Shown: positions 17,605-27,600 of the stretch, piece by piece
How positions within the stretch are numbered: position 1 is the first letter of the stretch
Layout: every line of letters begins with the position of its first letter
Assembly (NCBI RefSeq): GCF_001708185.1
Contig: NZ_MDDN01000003.1
Coordinates: 310,001-374,000, forward strand
DNA from: Lysinibacillus xylanilyticus
GTDB lineage: Bacteria > Bacillota > Bacilli > Bacillales_A > Planococcaceae
Direction: 5' to 3'
DNA: 64,000 nucleotides
The notes under the pieces: generated by a model
The model's database searches: none
The model's input: the letters and a program-made list of their open reading frames with translations, nothing else
What the model was told of the DNA's origin: nothing
Made by a program: the position numbers and the translations under genes

Positions 17605-18525
17605 ATGAACGATGCATTTTATAGTAAACACTTTACGCTAGAGCAAATTAGTAAAAGTATCTTTGCAGCAATAGCCAAAGAAGGTAGCGGGGCTGTGGCA
17701 AATGCAGGTTTTGTGGATCTAGGAGATAAAATTATCATTTTTGATACATTTAACACACAACAAGCATCTGAAGACTTAAAACTCATAGCAGAAAAAATTA
17801 CTAATCAAACCGTTACATGGGTTTTTAACAGTCATTGGCACGGCGACCATATTCGAGGCAACCAAACATTTAAAGATAGTATTATTATTTCAAGCAAAAT
17901 TACACACTCAAAAATAAGAGACATGCATCCTTCTAGATTCAGTAAACAGAAAAATGATATTCAAGGCTTAAAAGACTATATTCAATCCTTAAAAGACCAG
18001 CTAAATCAAACCAACGATATCAAAATACAATATCAGATAAATTCACTGAGTGAGTTAAAAGATTCTATACCTACTTTGGAATTAGTATTACCGAACCGAA
18101 CATTTAACAATGAAATAACCTTACAAGGAACCAAACGCTGTGCAAAACTTTTCACATTAGGAGGAGGTCATTCTTTTTGTGATGCTATGCTTTATATTCC
18201 GGATGAGAAAGTAATATTTATGGGGGACTTATTATCTGTGAATTGTCACCCAACGTTTTTCGAAGAGTCTGACCCTGTGAAATGGAGCAAAATTTTAAAA
18301 GAGGTTGAAAGACTAGAAATTGATGTGGCGGTACCCGGACACGGTCCAACGGGTACAAAAGAAGATATCTCAAAAATAATCAATTATATTTCTAAATTAA
18401 CTTCCATTGCAGAAAAGAGCAGCTCAAATGAGAATATTGAAATCCCTGAAATCTTTAAAAAATGGAGTTCACCGGAGTTTTACCTACAAAATATAAAACG
18501 AATAAGAGAGTTGTCAAAACTTTAG
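17605..18525 (+). CDS. MBL-fold metallo-hydrolase (subclass B-like)
   Basis: 306 residues. The zinc motif is NSHWHGDHIRGNQ (HxHxDH), the third ligand is in LGGGHSFCDAMLY, the bridging Asp in IFMGDLLSV and the last His in VPGHGPTG. A charged helical insertion (about residues 100-150) separates the two halves. No signal peptide, so it is cytoplasmic and not a classical secreted beta-lactamase. GGGGTGAG precedes the ATG. It is convergent with ligD. Confidence 0.85.
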   Translation: MNDAFYSKHFTLEQISKSIFAAIAKEGSGAVANAGFVDLGDKIIIFDTFNTQQASEDLKLIAEKITNQTVTWVFNSHWHGDHIRGNQTFKDSIIISSKITHSKIRDMHPSRFSKQKNDIQGLKDYIQSLKDQLNQTNDIKIQYQINSLSELKDSIPTLELVLPNRTFNNEITLQGTKRCAKLFTLGGGHSFCDAMLYIPDEKVIFMGDLLSVNCHPTFFEESDPVKWSKILKEVERLEIDVAVPGHGPTGTKEDISKIINYISKLTSIAEKSSSNENIEIPEIFKKWSSPEFYLQNIKRIRELSKL

Positions 18526-18594
18526 TTTTTGTAGTATTGCATTTACAATATTCAAGTTTAGTAAAAGAGAAGGCTTATAATTTGGCCTCCTCTT

Positions 18595-20415
18595 TTATTC
18601 ATTTAAATGATCCAAGACAGATCGAAAATCCTGCTCCTCCCCTATTTCTCGAAAATTCCGAAATGGATTCTCCATCTTTTTCATTCGATCAAGTACAGCT
18701 GGAATTGTAAAGAGATCTGGCGTTAACTGTTCATTGACCTCCTCCCAGTGTAATGGGGTTGCCACTAAACCCATTTCATTACCTCTAGTTGAATATGGAG
18801 CAATAATCGTCTTACCTTCTGCATGCTGTACATAATCTAAATATAATTTTTTATGCCTATTCTTCTTTAAACGCTCAATTGTATACAAGTCCGGTTTTTG
18901 CTCACATAAAAATCGACAAATAAATTCAGTAAATACTCGTACTTCTTCATAGGAAAATACATTTTCAGGTAACGGTATATATAGCTGCAACCCTTTACCT
19001 CCCGATGTTTTAACAAAAGATTGTAGCTTAAAATAATCGATAATTTCCTTTAAATCTAGCGCCCCACGAATGGCCAGTGAAAATTGCTCTACGGATGGAG
19101 GGTCTAGATCGAAAACAATCTCAGTCGGATGCTCTGTTTGCAACGTTTGGAATGGGATATGTAGCTCTAACGCAAGCTGATTGCCTAGCCACAATAATGT
19201 TTCTAGATTGTTACATACAAGATAATTAATGTCTTCTACCCTTCCCGTTGATACAAATGCAGGTATTTTCTCGGGACTACTTTTTTGATAAAAGCTTTCA
19301 CCCGGAATCCCATGTGGAAACCGAATTAATGTAAGTGGCCGATTTCTCAGGAAAGGTAATAAATACGGAGAAATCATTTGTAAATAATGCAAATACCCAT
19401 CCTTCGAAATACCGATTTCTGGCCAAACAGGCTTATCAGGATGCGTAATCTGAACAGTATCTGGAATCGGAAAAAGTTGACGCTGCATGTGCTGCCATTG
19501 ACAATCCTCTGGCAACATCTCCAGGCGAAATGCATGGAAACGTGGTTCTCGAAGTTTGCTTCCATCAAAATCAATACATGCTATATCAACACAAATGGAT
19601 GGCTCCAGTTCCCATGTTTCATTATTCCTCTGTCCATTTGCTTGAAAAAATGCAATGAGTGTTTTACGCTCTTCCTCTGACATTCCATGTTTAAAACTTA
19701 CTATTTCTACTAGCTCGTCATGTTGATAAACAGAGCCGTGAAAATAACCATTTCCATGATCATATTTAGTAACTATGACCGTTACATAGCGCCAATTTTT
19801 AATTTTCACCCAATGTGTAGAGCGAGAATTCTCCATCCATTTACTCGTTTTCTTCTTTGCAACTATTCCCTCCCCATTGTAAACCTTTATAGCATGCCAA
19901 AGTGTTTCACTATGCTCCACACTGCTAATCGCTTGCAAAGGGCGTTGATCCTCATAATTGACAGTCACAGGGAGCTTTAAGATCGTAAAGAGCTTTGAAA
20001 GTTGCTGTTTACGTGTTTTTAAATATTTATTTGTCAGTGACTCGCCTTTAAAGCTTAGTAAATCAAAAGCAATATAATGAAACGGAAAGGAGCTTGCATG
20101 CGCAGCAATCACTTCTCTATTTTGCATCCTCCCTCTTTTTTGAACTAACGAAAAATCACTGTTAAAATCATTCGTTAAATAAACTAACTCACCATCAAAT
20201 GTTAATGGTAAATACTTTTTAATTTTATTTAGTATACTTTTACAAAAATCGAGTATCTCCGGAAACAAGTGATTTAAGTTGTTGCCATTTCTGCTTATTA
20301 ACAATGGCTGTTCGTCCCAAACTAACATACATCTAAATCCATCATATTTTGTTTCGTACAACCATTCCTCACCAATAGGCGTTTCGAGTACTTCTGTTAA
20401 TAGCATTGGTTTCAT
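18595..20415 (-). CDS. ligD: NHEJ DNA ligase/polymerase LigD
   Basis: 606 residues. An N-terminal ATP-dependent ligase domain has adenylation motif I ETKYDGFR (Lys24) and later motifs WVKIKNWR (about residues 203-210). A C-terminal primase-polymerase domain (about residues 320-590) contains LIRFPHGI, FDLDPP (catalytic aspartates) and TSGGKGLQLY. No phosphoesterase domain, as in the ~611-residue Bacillus YkoU. With Ku it repairs double-strand breaks, notably in spores. Divergent from ku, 104 bases apart. Confidence 0.95.
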   Translation of the reverse strand: MKPMLLTEVLETPIGEEWLYETKYDGFRCMLVWDEQPLLISRNGNNLNHLFPEILDFCKSILNKIKKYLPLTFDGELVYLTNDFNSDFSLVQKRGRMQNREVIAAHASSFPFHYIAFDLLSFKGESLTNKYLKTRKQQLSKLFTILKLPVTVNYEDQRPLQAISSVEHSETLWHAIKVYNGEGIVAKKKTSKWMENSRSTHWVKIKNWRYVTVIVTKYDHGNGYFHGSVYQHDELVEIVSFKHGMSEEERKTLIAFFQANGQRNNETWELEPSICVDIACIDFDGSKLREPRFHAFRLEMLPEDCQWQHMQRQLFPIPDTVQITHPDKPVWPEIGISKDGYLHYLQMISPYLLPFLRNRPLTLIRFPHGIPGESFYQKSSPEKIPAFVSTGRVEDINYLVCNNLETLLWLGNQLALELHIPFQTLQTEHPTEIVFDLDPPSVEQFSLAIRGALDLKEIIDYFKLQSFVKTSGGKGLQLYIPLPENVFSYEEVRVFTEFICRFLCEQKPDLYTIERLKKNRHKKLYLDYVQHAEGKTIIAPYSTRGNEMGLVATPLHWEEVNEQLTPDLFTIPAVLDRMKKMENPFRNFREIGEEQDFRSVLDHLNE

Positions 20416-20468
20416 TTGAATACCTACTTTGCTTTTTACCTTCAGTTTTTGACGATTTCACTTTAAGA

Positions 20469-20499
20469 TACATAAAAATAAGTAAAATATATCATAGTA
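20469..20499 (+). promoter_or_regulatory. Candidate sigma-G promoter of ku
   Basis: ACATA (20470-20474) and CATAGTA (20493-20499) are 18 bases apart, matching GNATR-N17/18-CATNNTA except for one base in the -35. The -10 match is exact. ykoV/ykoU of Bacillus subtilis are forespore genes; use of this promoter is inferred. Confidence 0.45.
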
Positions 20500-20519
20500 A
20501 GAAAAACGAGGTGATACAA

Positions 20520-21338
20520 ATGCATACAGTTTGGAAAGGCAGTATCTCATTTGGTCTTGTCAATATACCGGTAAAACTACATGCCGCTACAGAAAATAAA
20601 GACATTAAATTGCGACAGCTCCATAAAGAATGTCATACACCTATTAGCTATAAAAAGGTTTGTGAAGGCTGTAACCAAGAAGTAAAAGATGAGGATATTG
20701 TTAAAGCATATGAATATGCCAAAAATAAGTTTGTCGTATTAGATCAAGAAGAGTTAGAGAACTTACGGAAGGAAAATGAAGATAAGGCCGTTGAAATCAT
20801 TGATTTTGTGAAATTAACCGAAATCGATCCTATTTATTTTGAACGCACTTATTTTTTATCCCCTGATTCGACTGGCGGGAAGGCTTACTCCCTATTACGT
20901 CAAACATTAGAGCAATCCGGAAAAATAGGCGTTGCTAAAATTATGATCCGTTCAAAAGAGCAACTAGCAATTGTACGCGTTTATCAAAACGCTTTAGTAA
21001 TGGAAACGATTCATTACCCTGATGAAGTTAGAAGTGTTGGTGATGTACCAAATGTTCCAAGCGAACCAAACATTGTTCCAAAAGAGCTAGAAACCGCACT
21101 GATGCTTGTCGATCAATTAACAACAGAATTTAATCCTGAAAAATATACAGATGATTATCGCAATGCTTTAATGGAGCTTATAGAAGAGAAAAAAGCTACG
21201 AATACAATATCGACTAGTGATAAACGTCCAGTACCTGATAATGTAACGGACTTAATGACAGCACTCCAAGCCTCATTAGAGAAAACGAAAAAGCCAGCAA
21301 CAAGAAAACGAGCAACCAAAACGAAGAAAAATGCTTAA
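20520..21338 (+). CDS. ku: Ku DNA end-binding protein
   Basis: 272 residues. Starts MHTVWKGSISFGLVNIPVKL, the invariant bacterial Ku beginning, followed by the beta-barrel core with CHTPISYKKVCEGCNQEV and EIDPIYFERTYFLSPD. The C-terminal tail KKPATRKRATKTKKN is lysine-rich, the region that binds DNA and stimulates LigD. ATG 20520 is set by GAGGTGAT; the longer frame to 20406 overlaps ligD and has no ribosome site. It forms a homodimeric ring on DNA ends and recruits LigD. Confidence 0.95.
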   Translation: MHTVWKGSISFGLVNIPVKLHAATENKDIKLRQLHKECHTPISYKKVCEGCNQEVKDEDIVKAYEYAKNKFVVLDQEELENLRKENEDKAVEIIDFVKLTEIDPIYFERTYFLSPDSTGGKAYSLLRQTLEQSGKIGVAKIMIRSKEQLAIVRVYQNALVMETIHYPDEVRSVGDVPNVPSEPNIVPKELETALMLVDQLTTEFNPEKYTDDYRNALMELIEEKKATNTISTSDKRPVPDNVTDLMTALQASLEKTKKPATRKRATKTKKNA

Positions 21339-21383
21339 AATGTACATTTAAGAAGCGTATCCATTGTTTTTGGATATGCTTTT

Positions 21384-21887
21384 TTAAAGAATTTGCCTCT
21401 TACTAGATACGACCAATAGCTTGTCACAATACATTTCAAATTTATGATAAAAATTGGGCTTGACAATCTCTTCAAAACGGCGATTCCATTTAAGCAAGTT
21501 AATGAATATTGCAAAAGTAGGTTTGTAATTCGACTTTTCCAAACCTAGTTTTTGTAACGTAAATCTCTTTATTATTCGATAGATTCTGATGAAATACTTT
21601 GTATCTAAGAAAATAATTAAGTCGGCATTCGAAAAGCTTTGTGTTACCCAGTCTTCATTATGAACACCCTCAATAATCCACGCATTTGTAAGAATGATAT
21701 TATTTAAATATGCAACTTTTTGTTGTTCGGTTCTTCTAATGTCACCGGAATTTTGCCTTAACCAAACAACATTATCTAGTTCATAATAAGGGATATTTAA
21801 TTTCGCGGATAATTCTTTCGCTAAAGTTGTTTTCCCACTCCCAACAGAGCCAATGATATGTATTTTGCTCGGAAATTTCTTGTTCAA
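21384..21887 (-). CDS. P-loop kinase, FlaR/adenylate-kinase-like
   Basis: 167 residues. Walker A GSVGSGKTTLAKEL near the N-terminus, then the family block NIPYYELDNVVW and IIEGVHNEDWV, Walker B-like ADLIIFLDT, and a basic lid region IYRIIKRF. These match the small AAA/adenylate-kinase-like proteins often labelled topology modulation protein. Substrate not known. TTG 21887 is supported by AGGAGGG five bases upstream. Confidence 0.78.
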   Translation of the reverse strand: MNKKFPSKIHIIGSVGSGKTTLAKELSAKLNIPYYELDNVVWLRQNSGDIRRTEQQKVAYLNNIILTNAWIIEGVHNEDWVTQSFSNADLIIFLDTKYFIRIYRIIKRFTLQKLGLEKSNYKPTFAIFINLLKWNRRFEEIVKPNFYHKFEMYCDKLLVVSSKRQIL

Positions 21888-21989
21888 ACGAACCCTCCTA
21901 TCCTTTATAGTTTATTATTTTGTAGCTCATCACCAAAAGTTAGGATGGCAATTTAGTAAAAAGATTCACTATATACGTTGATCTAAGGT

Positions 21990-22110
21990 CCGGCTAGACG
22001 ACTCCTTGGATTAGTTAAGATGAGACCCTGGAGCACAAGTGAAGCGGCTCACCGACGCGTCCAAGCTAGAAAGGAAATCAACCCTACATTTATGGTGCAA
22101 ATCTAATTTG
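21990..22110. repeat. Dispersed intergenic repeat, copy 1
   Basis: Contains CTGGAGCACAAGTGAAGCGG, CTCACCGACGCGTCC and AGGAAATCAACC, a more GC-rich block than its surroundings. Related blocks occur at 39229-39345 and, as a 3' fragment, at 54217-54262. Such elements are scattered between genes of these bacilli; function unknown. Confidence 0.55.
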
Positions 22111-22174
22111 TGTGAATATTGGATTTATTATACAATATCTATTAAATAAAGTTAACGGTGAAGGAGTTAGAGGT

Positions 22175-22939
22175 ATGTATCAAAATGAATTTAGTAGAAA
22201 TTTAGAAAAATATAAAAATCCTATTGAATATGATGCACTTCATGAAAATTACAACGAGGATTTACTTTTTATTGAAAATCTTCTTAGCAAGAATAACGAT
22301 ACGATAATTGAATTAGCCTGTGGCACTGGTCGGTTAGCTATTCCACTAGCCAAGCAAGGCTTCAATGTTTATGCAGTAGATATCCATGAAGGGATGCTTC
22401 AATTGGCAATTGAAAAAGCGAAAAAACAAAATGTACATGTGCATTTTACTGTGCAAGATTGCACGCAACTTCAACTACCAATCACATCAAATTTTGTCTA
22501 TATGACAGGAAATGCATTTCAACATTTTTTAAGTAATGAAAGCCAAAATGCTTTATTCCAATCCGTAAAAAAGCACTTACATCCAGGTGGAGAATTTGTA
22601 TTTGATACGAGAAATGCTCTTCTAAATGAACTGTCTATCGTGGATGAATACGAAGAAAGTTCAGTCAATAGTAAAGGAGAAAAACTAACCATTCAGCATA
22701 AGGAAGAATATAATCCTGTCACACAAATCTTAACTTGTCGTTCTATAAATAAGCTAGAACATTCAACTTTCGAAGATTCAATTCTACTTCGCTATACATA
22801 TCCAATGGAATTGAAAAGGCTATTAGAACAAAATGGGTTTGAATTATTACATCTATACGGTTCATGGAAAAAAAGTGAATTTACGAAGGATAGTCCTTCT
22901 ATGATTGTACATGCGCGATTAACAAAACAAAACCCATAA
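22175..22939 (+). CDS. Class I SAM-dependent methyltransferase
   Basis: 254 residues. Motif I IIELACGTGRLAIPLAKQG (about residue 40), acidic end of strand 2 VYAVDIHEGML, and motif VQDCTQLQLP. C-terminal half carries the beta-rich cover found in small-molecule methyltransferases (LRYTYPMELKRLLEQNGFELL). ATG 22175 is chosen because AAGGAG lies 10 bases before; the longer frame lacks one. Acceptor unknown. Confidence 0.85.
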   Translation: MYQNEFSRNLEKYKNPIEYDALHENYNEDLLFIENLLSKNNDTIIELACGTGRLAIPLAKQGFNVYAVDIHEGMLQLAIEKAKKQNVHVHFTVQDCTQLQLPITSNFVYMTGNAFQHFLSNESQNALFQSVKKHLHPGGEFVFDTRNALLNELSIVDEYEESSVNSKGEKLTIQHKEEYNPVTQILTCRSINKLEHSTFEDSILLRYTYPMELKRLLEQNGFELLHLYGSWKKSEFTKDSPSMIVHARLTKQNP

Positions 22940-22996
22940 CACAAACATTCGTTCTGCTTTTCTGTTATAATAAAGAAAAAACCAGGAGCTAAATAG

Positions 22997-24022
22997 ATGA
23001 TAAACATTCTTGAACGCATGGAGCATTATCGAATAGCAGGTCTTAGCCTTGTAGCGATCGAAAAAGGAAAAATCAGTAAGGCAGATTATTTTGGTGTTTC
23101 TGAAGCAGGTACCGATCATAAAATTAATGAGCACACAATTTTCAATGCTTGTTCGATTAGCAAGTTTTTAACTAGTATTTTAGTGCTGAAATTAGTAGAA
23201 CAAGGGCTAGTAGACTTAGATGAAGATGTCAATCAGAAGCTAGTTTCATGGAAGGTACCTGACAATGCATTTACAAAGCATAAAAAAGTTACATTACGCA
23301 ACTTACTCTGTCATCAATCCGGTATTGTAGACCCGGAAGGCAGTTTTACGACGGTAGAAACTTTCAATGACATGCCATCCATGGTTGAAATACTGAATGG
23401 TAAAACTCCTTATTGCAATACCCCTATTGAGGTAACGTATGAACCCGAAAGTGAATTTCACTATTCGGATGCAGGCTTTTGCGTCATTCATTTACTTATT
23501 GAAGACACAATGAGCAAACCATTTTCAATTCTTATGGACGAACTTATTTTCAAACCGTTAAACATGACAAACAGTATATTTTCTACCAATATTCCAACAT
23601 TCAATACGGCCTATTTAGCTTGCGGTCATGATCTAAATGGTGCGTTAATTTTAGGGAAATATTCTATTTATCCATATCTTGCAGCTTGTGGTATATGGAC
23701 TACTCCAAACGATTTAGCAAAATTATTACTGGATAATATGAATGGTGTCAAAGGACGAAGTAAAATTGGTATTACGACAAAACAAGTAAATGAATTGTTT
23801 CAACCTCAAGGATGTAAGGAATGGTCAGGCCTTGGTGTATTTCTGGATGGGGCTGACAAGAAACTCGAATTTTCATCTCTTGGCTGGGGTGTTGGGTTTC
23901 AATGTATGCTCGTAGCCTATCCACATCTCGAACAAGGACTTGTTATGATGACGAATGCTGATACAGGGGTGCATCAAATGAAGGGAATTATGGGAGAAAT
24001 CTATCATTCGCTTTACAAATAA
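22997..24022 (+). CDS. Serine hydrolase, beta-lactamase/PBP4*-like
   Basis: 341 residues, no signal peptide. SxxK motif in NACSISKFLTSILV (Ser about 54, Lys about 57), the Tyr motif FHYSDAGFCVIHLL (YSD in place of YSN) and GVGFQCML near the KTG/HxG position. The fold is class C beta-lactamase-like; esterase or D-amino peptidase activity is more likely than antibiotic hydrolysis. ACCAGGAG precedes the ATG. It is downstream of the methyltransferase, about 57 bases apart. Confidence 0.8.
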   Translation: MINILERMEHYRIAGLSLVAIEKGKISKADYFGVSEAGTDHKINEHTIFNACSISKFLTSILVLKLVEQGLVDLDEDVNQKLVSWKVPDNAFTKHKKVTLRNLLCHQSGIVDPEGSFTTVETFNDMPSMVEILNGKTPYCNTPIEVTYEPESEFHYSDAGFCVIHLLIEDTMSKPFSILMDELIFKPLNMTNSIFSTNIPTFNTAYLACGHDLNGALILGKYSIYPYLAACGIWTTPNDLAKLLLDNMNGVKGRSKIGITTKQVNELFQPQGCKEWSGLGVFLDGADKKLEFSSLGWGVGFQCMLVAYPHLEQGLVMMTNADTGVHQMKGIMGEIYHSLYK

Positions 24023-24102
24023 CCGAAAAAAAGCTGGATGATTTATCTTATGGTGACAACAACTCACGGAATAGTTTAGTTGAATGAGGAATTTCTTACT
24101 AA

Positions 24103-24544
24103 GCAGATTTAGTTATAATTGAAGAAACAGCAGATGGAACGCTTATCTTTAATTATTTTGGAGAAAGTCATGCAGGTTCACATATGATACATCCTTTAGA
24201 AATTGAAATAGATGGAGATCAGAAGCTTTGGAAACCTTACTGTCCGATTTTATTAAGTTATTTCTAGTTGAAGAATTAGCGATTGATTCAACATAATATA
24301 TAAAGATCAATTTACTTTGCCAGACAGTCAATACACGGACTCTATCTATTATGAAGAATTTGATCATGACAAAGTAACGAAAGAAAAAAAGCAAACATGG
24401 GAAGAGCCTCTACAACAAATAACGTTGATTTGGGAGAGTTAAAGAGGAACTGATTTGTATCAAATAGGGCGAGAAAATCAGAAAGAATATGTCACAGTTA
24501 GTTTAGTAAGGGATAATCTTTTTAAATCGATTGCTTCACAATAA
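24103..24544 (+). pseudogene. Decayed gene(s) in three blocks
   Basis: Three coding-like blocks on the plus strand are separated by stops and a frame change. Block 1 (24103-24267) reads ADLVIIEETADGTLIFNYF and ends PYCPILLSYF. Block 2 (24308-24442) includes LPDSQYTDSIYYEEFDHD. Block 3 ends KSIASQ at 24544. No intact start is seen. The composition is protein-like, but the family is not recognised. Confidence 0.55.
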
Positions 24545-24549
24545 ATACA

Positions 24550-24585
24550 AAAAAGAGAAATTGCGCTGTGCAATTTCTCTTTTTT
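24550..24585. terminator. Bidirectional terminator
   Basis: AAAAAGAGAAATTGC / GCAATTTCTCTTTTTT, a 15-base perfect stem ending in T on one side and A on the other. It serves the protease gene on the minus strand. Confidence 0.85.
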
Positions 24586-24602
24586 GCTTGAACTGAAAAT
24601 AA

Positions 24603-27600
24603 TTATAACTCATCCTCGGTAACTTCATTATTATTTTTATTACCATTTCCATTACCATTTCCATTACCATTGCCATTACCATTGCCGTTTCCATTGCCGT
24701 TGCCATTTCCATTTCCGTTGTCATTCCCTGGCTTTACAACCAACACATCAAATGTTAGTGTATGCTCACCATACGTTACCGTAACCGTCGTATTACCTTG
24801 ACCTTTTCCTTTTACAGCCCCTGCTTTTACAGTAGCTATTTTATCATTCGCTACTTCGTAGGTTGCAAGATTTGTAACATCTTTTTCTGTTGTTTTACCA
24901 TCAAAAGTAGTTACTTCAGTAATCTTAACTGGAACTTCTTTACCTATTCTAGTTTCAACCTGAGCTTGATCAATTTCTAGTGTTACTATTGGTTTTTCTA
25001 TAACAGGTGCTTTAACTGTAACATTTAAAGTAACTTTATTATCACCGTATGAAATAGTAATTGTAGTTGTGCCCTCACCTACTGCAGTTACTAATCCATT
25101 TACTATTGTTGCAACATTTTCATTTCCAACAACATAAGTAGCTTTTGAAGTTACGTCTTGCTTTGTTGCATCACCTTCTGCAGGCGTTGTCGTTTCTGTT
25201 ACCGTAAGTTGTGCAGTTTCTCCAGCTGTTAGGTTTAGCTCAGTTGGATTTACTGAAAGTGTTACTACTGGTTCTACTACTTCTTTTTCATATATCTTCG
25301 CTTCACCAACATTCCCGGCAGCGTCTTTAATTATTACTGATACAGCATTAGTTTCTGCTGTTACTGGGAATGTGAAGCTACCATCTTGATTTAATTCAAA
25401 AGCAACTGGAGCTTGTACTTCGCCATTTACCGTCGAAATATAGGAAGCTTTTAATTTATCATTTAAATTGTAATTTAAACCATATGAATATAACTCTTCA
25501 TTGTAGTCGATATACTTATCTGTTACCTGTCCTGTAGCGACACCTTTAGCTACTGAACCAGTAATTTCTGGTTTCGTCGTTTTCACGATAATTGGTCCAA
25601 CATAATCGGAAACTACTCCTGATGCTGCAAGACCGGTGAAGTCAATTGTATACAGACCATCTGGAATCTTTGTGGCAGATGCTGTCCCCCATGGTTTGTA
25701 CTGCCCACCAACCTTCAGCGTATAAGAGCCTTTTCCTAGTGAAGTACCTGCATGTAGATAACCAATGTAGCCGTCTCCGTATTCTCCACCTTTAGGATTC
25801 ATAATATCCCAAAGCTCGATATAGTTAGTTGTTACATCTCCAGTTAATGTAAATGAAAGTACAGCTGAGTCTTTTACTCCATCTCCGTTAAAGGATAGGT
25901 CTGTTTCTGTAATCTTGAAATCTTTAATTTCAGTTGCTGCCGCGCCGCCAAAGTCTGCTGCGAATGGCAATGAAATTTCTGTATCTCCACCGCTGATGTC
26001 AATATATCCCAGTATTTCAGAGCCGTTTGGTGCTGTAGCTTGTGAAGCCGTTAATGTAATATTTAAAAGTTGCTCACCATCTAGATTAAATGTCGGCTGA
26101 TCTACTGTAACAGTTGCATCACCAAAAGTTTTTGTTACATCTATTGATACGTTATAATTGCCGCCGTTCCCTTTAATATCTTTTACTAAAACTTGTTTTG
26201 TTACAGAAATATCTCGGTCTTTAAGCGATTGTGGACCGAAAGTAACTGTACCTTTCAAGTTTTCTGTAACTACACCAGTTCCATCTAAAATTGCGCTATC
26301 AAGTGCATAGGCAAGAATTTCTGGATGAGCTGCTGCATAAGGATCTACACGACCTGCACCTTGAGAAAACACATCGTATTTGGTTTTATCTATAACCTTT
26401 GCTGTATTAGAAAGCGCCACTTTTACATCGAACGCATTCCAATCCGGATTTGCTTGTTTAACTAATGCTGCAATACCTGCAATATGCGGTGTTGCCATAG
26501 AAGTTCCTGTTTTACGACCATATGCTTCCCCATAATCTGCATTAGGGAAATCTTTTTTATACATTGGAATCGTTGACATAATATTTGTTCCAGGTGCACT
26601 TACATCTGGTTTAATATCAAAGTTTGGTGTAGATGGTCCACGTGAACTTGAAGAGTTTACATCATCCCCTAGTGTCTTTGTGGAAGCAAATTTACTAAAG
26701 CTTACTTTTCCGGTTCCGCCTGCTAATGCAGCGCGAATTGCATCGCCATCCGTTTGGGACATATCAAATGTTGGCAGAAATTCAAAAGAATCACCAAGGA
26801 ATGTACCTGAAATGTTCGGTGCATTCGTTCCACCGGCAAAGTTATGAATAATTGTTGCGACTGCTCCATTTGCCTTTGCATTCGCAATTTTATCAACGAA
26901 TGCGATACTGCCACGAGAAATCAATGCCACTTTACCTCGTACATCAATTCCTTCATAGTCTTTTACTTCTCCGTTTCCAGGAACAGCAACTAGGTCAAAT
27001 TCTCCTTGAAGCTGTGTTGCTAAATTTTTCGCAAAGGTCGTTCCCATTAATGGAAGCTGCTTTTTTAAGTTGTAGTTGCCAACTGTAACATTCACTTCAC
27101 CGTTATACATTGTTTCAGGGTTTGTTGTGTTACCAACAGCAATTCCTAAACGAGCGGTTGCAGGCGTGCCCATTGTTCCGCGATTTGGACCATCGTTCCC
27201 TGTTGCAAGTACTCCGATTGTTCCAGCCATCATTGCATTATTAATAGCAAATGAACCAGCATCCGTTTCAGAGTTAGCTCCCCCGCCAAGTGAAAGGTTG
27301 ATAATGTCCATTTTTTCGATTACAGCAGTTTCAATTGCTTTCACAATACCAGATGTAGATCCACTTCCGTATGCTCCAAGAACACGGTAAGCATAAAGGT
27401 CTACCTTTGGAGCAATTCCTTTAATACCAAATTCGTTAGCTCCGATTGCTGCAATTGTTCCAGCAACATGTGTACCGTGAGAAGTATAGAACGCGCTTCC
27501 CTTTTCATTAAATTCAGGTGTCCCGACTGGACGCTCCGAAGGCAATGTTTCCGATGCATCATCATCTGCCCGAGGCTTCGTGTAAGTTGCTGAATTCGGA

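Noticed and set aside
24536..24724. 62-codon Met/Glu/Ala/Thr-rich frame
   Set aside because: Out-of-frame reading of the Gly-Asn hexanucleotide repeat of the protease.
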